Origin: Chloroflexota bacterium
GTDB lineage: Bacteria; Chloroflexota; Dehalococcoidia; Lucifugimonadales; JACPCL1
Assembly (NCBI GenBank): GCA_016210375.1
Contig: JACQUH010000285.1
Span: 1 to 9,189 of the forward strand
DNA: 9,189 bases
Direction of reading: 5' to 3'
In this document: in pieces, positions 5,785 through 9,189 of the stretch
How positions within the stretch are numbered: the first letter of the stretch is position 1
How the letters are laid out: the number at the start of each line of letters is the position of its first letter
Notes under the pieces: model-generated
What the model was told of the DNA's origin: nothing
The model's input: the letters and a program-made list of their open reading frames with translations, nothing else
Database searches by the model: none
Made by a program: the position numbers and the translations under genes

Positions 5785-6759
5785 TCAGCGGCGGATGACC
5801 AGCCGGTACAGGTTCACGTCTTTGGCGCCCAGGTCGTACTTGTACGGCTCGTCGCCCCGAAGGAAGTCAAAGTACGCCTTGCCCTCCTCAATGGCCTGGC
5901 ACAGGCTCAGGGCGTTGAGCAAAAGCCCCACGCTCAGGTGGTAGTAGGCGGGGTTATAGCCGCTGTTGTAGAGGAAGCGAGTGGCGCCATAGTCAAAGCA
6001 CAGGGCGCCGGCCACGCGTACCCCGCTGACCTCCATGAGAAACAGCTTGAAGAAGCCGGAGGCGGTCAGTTTCTCTGCCATCCGGCGGAAGAAGGACTCC
6101 CGTTCCGGGGTGAGGAAGGCGGCTTTTTCCGGGCGACCCAGGCGCATGAGAGCAAAAAAGTCCGGCAGGGCGCCTTCCAGCGCGGCGGGGTCCACCGCGT
6201 ACCAGCGAAAGTCCGCCTGGCTCTGCAGACGGCGCAGCTTTCGCCGCAGCTCGTGGCGGTCCTTCTTGCTCAGGCGGGCCAGGTACTCGTCCCAGGTGGA
6301 GGGCAGGGCCAACCCCGGCGCTACGCCCTCCTGGGTTTGCTCGTAGCTATAGCCACGGGTCTTGGCCAGGTCTGGCAAGTACGCGAGGCAAAGAGAGTTA
6401 TCGGGGACAGAGGTCAGGGTGAACTCCTTCCAGGGCAGGGGCTCAATGGCCTCAAAGAGGGTGGGGAAGAACTCGCTGTCTCTGCCGGGGGCCACGACAA
6501 AGTCGTGGTAGTCCCAGAGGTCGGTGTCGCCCAGGAAGGAGAGGGAGCCGTTCTTTGCCATGAGGGGTGCGATGCCCACCAGCTTGCTCCCCTCCCTGAA
6601 GGCGGTGAGGCGGAGCTCGGCGTCGCTTCCTGCCTCTTTCCACCACAGGTGGTGCCATGTGGGGGTCTGAAACACCCGCTGGCCCGGGCACTGGGCGAGA
6701 AGGGTCTCCCATTCCGACCAGAGCTGCTTGAAACTCTCCTGGGTTGCCGTTACGGCCAT
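5785..6759 (-). CDS. CelD/FemAB-like GNAT-fold acyltransferase
   Basis: A 324-residue protein of the Acetyltransf_6 (CelD/BcsL, FemAB-related) type, which transfers acyl groups to amines of sugars or peptides. The N-terminal half has the usual FQTPTWHHLWW (30-40) and GDTDLWDYHDFVV (77-89). The C-terminal GNAT domain (about 150-310) includes KKDRHELRRKLRRL (165-178), YNSGYNPAYYHLSVG (264-278) for acyl-CoA contact, and the closing motif YFDFLRGDEPYKYDLG (296-311). There are no membrane segments. ATG 6759 shares its A with the folE TGA stop (TGATG), so translation is probably coupled. The frame stays open upstream to 7098, but only as a shadow of folE. Known relatives are often tied to exopolysaccharide or cell-wall clusters. 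Beside an MshA-like transferase an MshD-like acetylation is thinkable, but MshD itself is a different GNAT subfamily, so the substrate is unknown. Confidence 0.85.
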   Translation of the reverse strand: MAVTATQESFKQLWSEWETLLAQCPGQRVFQTPTWHHLWWKEAGSDAELRLTAFREGSKLVGIAPLMAKNGSLSFLGDTDLWDYHDFVVAPGRDSEFFPTLFEAIEPLPWKEFTLTSVPDNSLCLAYLPDLAKTRGYSYEQTQEGVAPGLALPSTWDEYLARLSKKDRHELRRKLRRLQSQADFRWYAVDPAALEGALPDFFALMRLGRPEKAAFLTPERESFFRRMAEKLTASGFFKLFLMEVSGVRVAGALCFDYGATRFLYNSGYNPAYYHLSVGLLLNALSLCQAIEEGKAYFDFLRGDEPYKYDLGAKDVNLYRLVIRR

Positions 6760-7331
6760 CAGGCTATTCCTCCCAATTGGGCCAGTATCTCTCTTTGGAT
6801 GCTGGACTCCTGGGAAAAGGTTCCACGCCACGCGGAGGTGACGACCTGGATGCCTGGCTTGCTGACCCCCCTCATGCTCATGCACAGGTGCTCTGCCCTG
6901 AGCAGCACACCCACGCCGAGGGCGCCCAGGGAGGTATGGAGGGCGTCCGCCATCTGGGCGGTAAGGCGCTCCTGGAGCTGTGGCCGGTGGGCCAGCACCT
7001 CCAGGGCGCGGACGATCTTGCTGACGCCCACCACTCGCCCTTTGGGCAGGTAGGCCACGCTGGCGGCGCCGAAGAAAGGGATGAGGTGGTGCTCGCACAT
7101 GGAGTAGAAGGGGATGGCCTTGAGCAGCACCAGGTCCTGATGCTCCACTTCAAAGCTCACCTGAAGCTCTTCAGCGGGGTCATGACCAAGGCCAGAGAAA
7201 AGCTCCCGGTACATCTCGGCCACGCGTTTGGGCGTTTCCCGGAGGCCGGGGCGCTGTGGGTCTTCCCCTATGGCGGCCAGGATGTCCGCTACGGCGTTTT
7301 CTATTGTGGGGATTGATTGGGCGTTGTTCAT
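6759..7331 (-). CDS. folE: GTP cyclohydrolase I, type IA
   Basis: Catalyses GTP to 7,8-dihydroneopterin triphosphate, the first step of folate (and other pterin or deazapurine) synthesis, as a cytoplasmic homodecamer. The 190-residue product is normal length. It shows GEDPQRPGLRETPKRVAEMY (22-41), the zinc ligands Cys79 and His82 in SMCEHHLIPF and Cys150 in EHLCMSMRGV, the catalytic histidines His81 and His148, and the substrate-binding segment LPKGRVVGVSKIVR (95-108). ATG 7331 is chosen because homology begins here; upstream the frame runs through a 43-nt perfect hairpin. No strong Shine-Dalgarno is present (CAGCACAAGCA precedes the ATG), and the hairpin ends only 18 bases before the start. 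It is the first gene of a group with the acyltransferase (one-base overlap) and glycosyltransferase. Confidence 0.97.
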   Translation of the reverse strand: MNNAQSIPTIENAVADILAAIGEDPQRPGLRETPKRVAEMYRELFSGLGHDPAEELQVSFEVEHQDLVLLKAIPFYSMCEHHLIPFFGAASVAYLPKGRVVGVSKIVRALEVLAHRPQLQERLTAQMADALHTSLGALGVGVLLRAEHLCMSMRGVSKPGIQVVTSAWRGTFSQESSIQREILAQLGGIA

Positions 7332-7601
7332 TGCTTGTGCTGACTTTAGACGAAGGAATGTGTGGCGGCATAGCCGCCACACATTCCTTCGTAACCTCCT
7401 GGCCCCCTCCCTGTGACAAGAGAGATTCTGAATCTGGGTGACACTCCCCACACCCCCACCAGGGAACTACATTCCCTGCACCCCCTGACTTCGGGTGCAA
7501 AGACCCTTTCTCCTGTCGGAGAGGGGTAGAAATTTAGGAGGAAGCGACGCCACCTCTAGAGGTATGCAGCGGCACTGCGTCCAGAGGGCTGTGGGTGGGC
7601 C
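7332..7601. other. Hairpin-rich gap between the malic enzyme gene and folE
   Basis: Besides the 43-nt hairpin at 7350-7392 this gap holds AGGGAA/TTCCCT (7461-7466, 7472-7477), TGCACCC/GGGTGCA (7477-7483, 7493-7499), a weak CCCTTTCTCC/GGAGAGGGG stem (7504-7526) resembling the type C repeats, and a 12-nt palindrome ACCTCTAGAGGT (7552-7563). None is followed on the minus strand by a T-run, so no intrinsic terminator for the malic enzyme gene is supported. I saw no convincing promoter for folE. Confidence 0.55.
7350..7392. repeat. Perfect 20-bp hairpin with ATA loop, type A copy 3, in the folE leader
   Basis: ACGAAGGAATGTGTGGCGGC (7350-7369) and its exact reverse complement (7373-7392) flank ATA. 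Like the hairpins at 1350 and 1515 it has a GCGGC-NNN-GCCGC tip, but the lower stem sequence is different. On the minus strand it ends 18 bases before the folE ATG, so in mRNA it would lie at the ribosome-binding region. Confidence 0.85.
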
Positions 7602-9050
7602 TTACCGAGGGGCGCCGACGCCGTAGGTCCGGCGACGGCGGGAACGCTGGGCTACCCTTGTTTTGTGCGCTGCGTCCACCACCGCCCGGGCGACGCTGCG
7701 CGCCACGGTGCTATCAAAAATGCTGGGCATGATGTTCTCTTCGTTGAGCTGACTGGAAGGCACTGCCGAAGCGATGGCCCTGGCCGCCGCCAGCTTCATC
7801 TCGTTGTTCACCTCGCGGGCGCGGCAGTCCAGGAGACCGCGGAAGAAACCGGGGAAGCACAGGGCGTTGTTGATCTGGTTCGGGTAGTCCGAGCGTCCCG
7901 TGCCCATAATGCGCACATGGGGAGCGGCCTCCTCGGGAAAGATCTCGGGGTCAGGGTTGGCCATGGCAAACACGATGGGGTCCCGGTTCATCTTCTTGAG
8001 GTAGTCGGCGGGCATGACCCCGGGGCCGGACAGGCCCACGAAGAGGTCCGTCCCCTCCATGGCCTCTCTCAGGCTGCCGCGAAAGTCCCCGGGGTTGGTG
8101 TTCTCCGCCAGCCACCGCTTGCCAGAGTTGTCGCTAAAGTCCCTGCCACGGTGAATGACGCCCGTCCGATCAAAACCCAGGATGTGGACCATTCCCGCCT
8201 CTTTGAACAGCCTGGCCGTGGCCGTACCCCCCGCGCCCACCCCAACAATCACCGTCTTGAGGTCCTCTATTCGCTTGCCCACGATCTTCAGGGAGTTGTA
8301 CAGGGCGGCCAGGGCCACCACGGCGGTGCCGTGCTGGTCATCGTGGAACACCGGGATGTCCAGTTGCGCCCTGAGCCTCTCCTCTACGGCGAAACACCGA
8401 GGGGCGGAGATATCCTCCAGGTTGATGCCGCCAAAGCCGGTGGCGATGTGCTTCACCGTCTCCACTATCTCGTCAGGGTCCTTCGTGTCCAGGCAAATGG
8501 GCCAGGCGTCCACGCCCGCCAGCTCCTTGAAGAGCATAGCCTTGCCCTCCATCACGGGCATCCCTGCCGCGGGGCCTATGTCCCCCAGGCCCAGGACCGC
8601 CGTGCCGTCTGTCACCACCGCCACCGTGTTGCTCTTCGTAGTGAGGTTCCAGATGGCGCGGGGGTCCTCGTAGATAGCCATGCACACCCTGGCTACTCCC
8701 GGCGTGTACGCCATGGAGAGGTCGTTGCGGGTCCTGACGGGCGTCTTGGAGCGCATCTCTATCTTGCCGCCCAGGTGCAGCAGGAAGGTGGGGTCCGAGA
8801 CGCTGACCACCTTCACTTCCGGCACGGCCCGCACCATCGCGACGATGGCCTGCCCGTGGGCCACATCCCGAGCGTTGACCGTGATGTCCCGTATGGTGGT
8901 GTCCCGGCTGGAGAAGACCAGGTCCAGGCCGGAGATGTCACCCCCGGCGTTCCCGATGGCCGAGGTCAACCTCCCCAGCATTCCTGGCCGGTTGGGGTAC
9001 TCGGCCCGGAGAGTCACACCATACGCTATAGCAGGGAAGCGGCTGGTCAT
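7602..9050 (-). CDS. ACT domain-fused malic enzyme (NAD(P)-dependent, decarboxylating)
   Basis: Oxidatively decarboxylates malate to pyruvate and CO2, linking the TCA cycle to pyruvate; cytoplasmic. Residues about 10-85 form an ACT regulatory domain (VTLRAEYPNRPGMLGRLTSA, then GGDISGLDLV and ITVNARD), which in other enzymes binds small effectors. The catalytic part follows: Tyr115 in AYTPGVARVC, Lys170 in VMEGKAMLFK, metal ligands Glu212-Asp213 (NLEDI) and Asp238 (FHDDQHGTAVV), the dinucleotide loop GVGAGGTA (270-277) with Asp294 after strand two, and ANPDPEIFPEEA (364-375). At 482 residues it is the short bacterial form without a phosphotransacetylase-like tail; residues 468-482 are Arg-rich. 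ATG 9050 has GGGAG seven bases upstream. Coenzyme preference is not certain from sequence, and the ACT effector is unknown. Symbols such as maeA/maeB are not assigned because the domain layout differs. Confidence 0.95.
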   Translation of the reverse strand: MTSRFPAIAYGVTLRAEYPNRPGMLGRLTSAIGNAGGDISGLDLVFSSRDTTIRDITVNARDVAHGQAIVAMVRAVPEVKVVSVSDPTFLLHLGGKIEMRSKTPVRTRNDLSMAYTPGVARVCMAIYEDPRAIWNLTTKSNTVAVVTDGTAVLGLGDIGPAAGMPVMEGKAMLFKELAGVDAWPICLDTKDPDEIVETVKHIATGFGGINLEDISAPRCFAVEERLRAQLDIPVFHDDQHGTAVVALAALYNSLKIVGKRIEDLKTVIVGVGAGGTATARLFKEAGMVHILGFDRTGVIHRGRDFSDNSGKRWLAENTNPGDFRGSLREAMEGTDLFVGLSGPGVMPADYLKKMNRDPIVFAMANPDPEIFPEEAAPHVRIMGTGRSDYPNQINNALCFPGFFRGLLDCRAREVNNEMKLAAARAIASAVPSSQLNEENIMPSIFDSTVARSVARAVVDAAHKTRVAQRSRRRRTYGVGAPR

Positions 9051-9068
9051 CTTGTGTCTCCCTATCTC

Positions 9069-9084
9069 AGGGGCCTTCGCCCCT
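9069..9084. repeat. Small 6-bp hairpin in the malic enzyme leader
   Basis: AGGGGC (9069-9074) and GCCCCT (9079-9084) enclose a four-base loop, 18 bases upstream of the ATG and about 5 bases beyond the Shine-Dalgarno GGGAG. It is too short to assign a regulatory role. Confidence 0.4.
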
Positions 9085-9155
9085 GTGCACTCCCCCCTGG
9101 CTCAGAGTATCCTATGCACAAAGCAGGAACCTATTGTATGACGGCCATATCCCCC

Positions 9156-9174
9156 CAGCCTGAAGGTCTTTGAC
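9156..9174. repeat. Partial type B repeat, copy 4
   Basis: CAGCCTGAAGGTCTTTGAC matches the half-unit of the type B repeats: CCTGAAGG is as in copies 1 and 3, and the AGGTCTTTGAC end equals 1256-1266. Only half of the palindrome is present. On the minus strand it lies about 110 bases before the malic enzyme start, where I saw no clear -35/-10 pair. Confidence 0.5.
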
Positions 9175-9189
9175 TAGATAACCCAACCC

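Noticed and set aside
4634..7053. Plus-strand open frames (4634-5779 and 5776-7053) opposite the glycosyltransferase, acyltransferase and folE genes
   Set aside because: They mirror codon positions of the minus-strand genes, show no recognisable domain and lack ribosome-binding sites.
7332..7451. N-terminal extension of folE by 40 codons
   Set aside because: It would translate both arms of the 43-nt hairpin; GTP cyclohydrolase I homology begins at ATG 7331.
7665..9173. Long plus-strand open frame of 502 codons opposite the malic enzyme gene
   Set aside because: It is antisense to a complete, motif-bearing enzyme and its translation is Gly/His/Val-rich with no family resemblance. Open antisense frames are expected with GC-rich codon use.

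Overview
The window is 9.2 kb of GC-rich bacterial chromosome. Nearly all genes are on the minus strand and the gene-free gaps are full of inverted repeats. The suite (an HspR-type heat-shock repressor before grpE and dnaK, a short MIYFKACPRC zinc-ribbon protein, an ACT-fused malic enzyme, an MshA-like glycosyltransferase) best suggests Chloroflexota, probably a Dehalococcoidia-type lineage. That placement rests on recalled family resemblance, not on a marker gene. No rRNA, tRNA, CRISPR array or transposase was recognised.

Layout from left to right. Positions 1-2163 hold a minus-strand heat-shock group transcribed as hspR, grpE, dnaK; dnaK runs off the left edge and shares one base with grpE (TAATG). 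Upstream of hspR is a perfect 31-nt inverted repeat (2293-2323) matching the spacing of the HspR operator HAIR. It carries a sigma-70-like promoter in each direction. A repeat-rich, gene-poor stretch follows (2328-2931), then the only plus-strand gene, a 64-residue zinc ribbon with a perfect Shine-Dalgarno sequence and a strong intrinsic terminator. From 3560 to 7331 on the minus strand, in transcription order, lie folE (GTP cyclohydrolase I), a CelD/FemAB-like acyltransferase (overlapping folE by one base), a GT4 glycosyltransferase and, after a repeat-bearing 255-nt gap, a PIG-L/LmbE deacetylase. An ACT-domain malic enzyme fills 7602-9050.

How the genes may work together: HspR probably represses its own promoter and, by read-through, grpE-dnaK, with DnaK as co-repressor as known for the family. 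The glycosyltransferase keeps the residues MshA uses to bind inositol phosphate. With the nearby deacetylase and acyltransferase it resembles three of the four core steps of mycothiol-type thiol synthesis (MshA, MshB, MshD); no cysteine ligase is visible, so this is a hypothesis.

The gaps carry at least three dispersed repeat types: long perfect hairpins with three-base loops, a 35-nt imperfect palindrome with the core GGCATCATGCC, and a CCCTCTCC-type hairpin followed by GGACCACAGGGGGAGAGGT. These are the least explained parts of the window.
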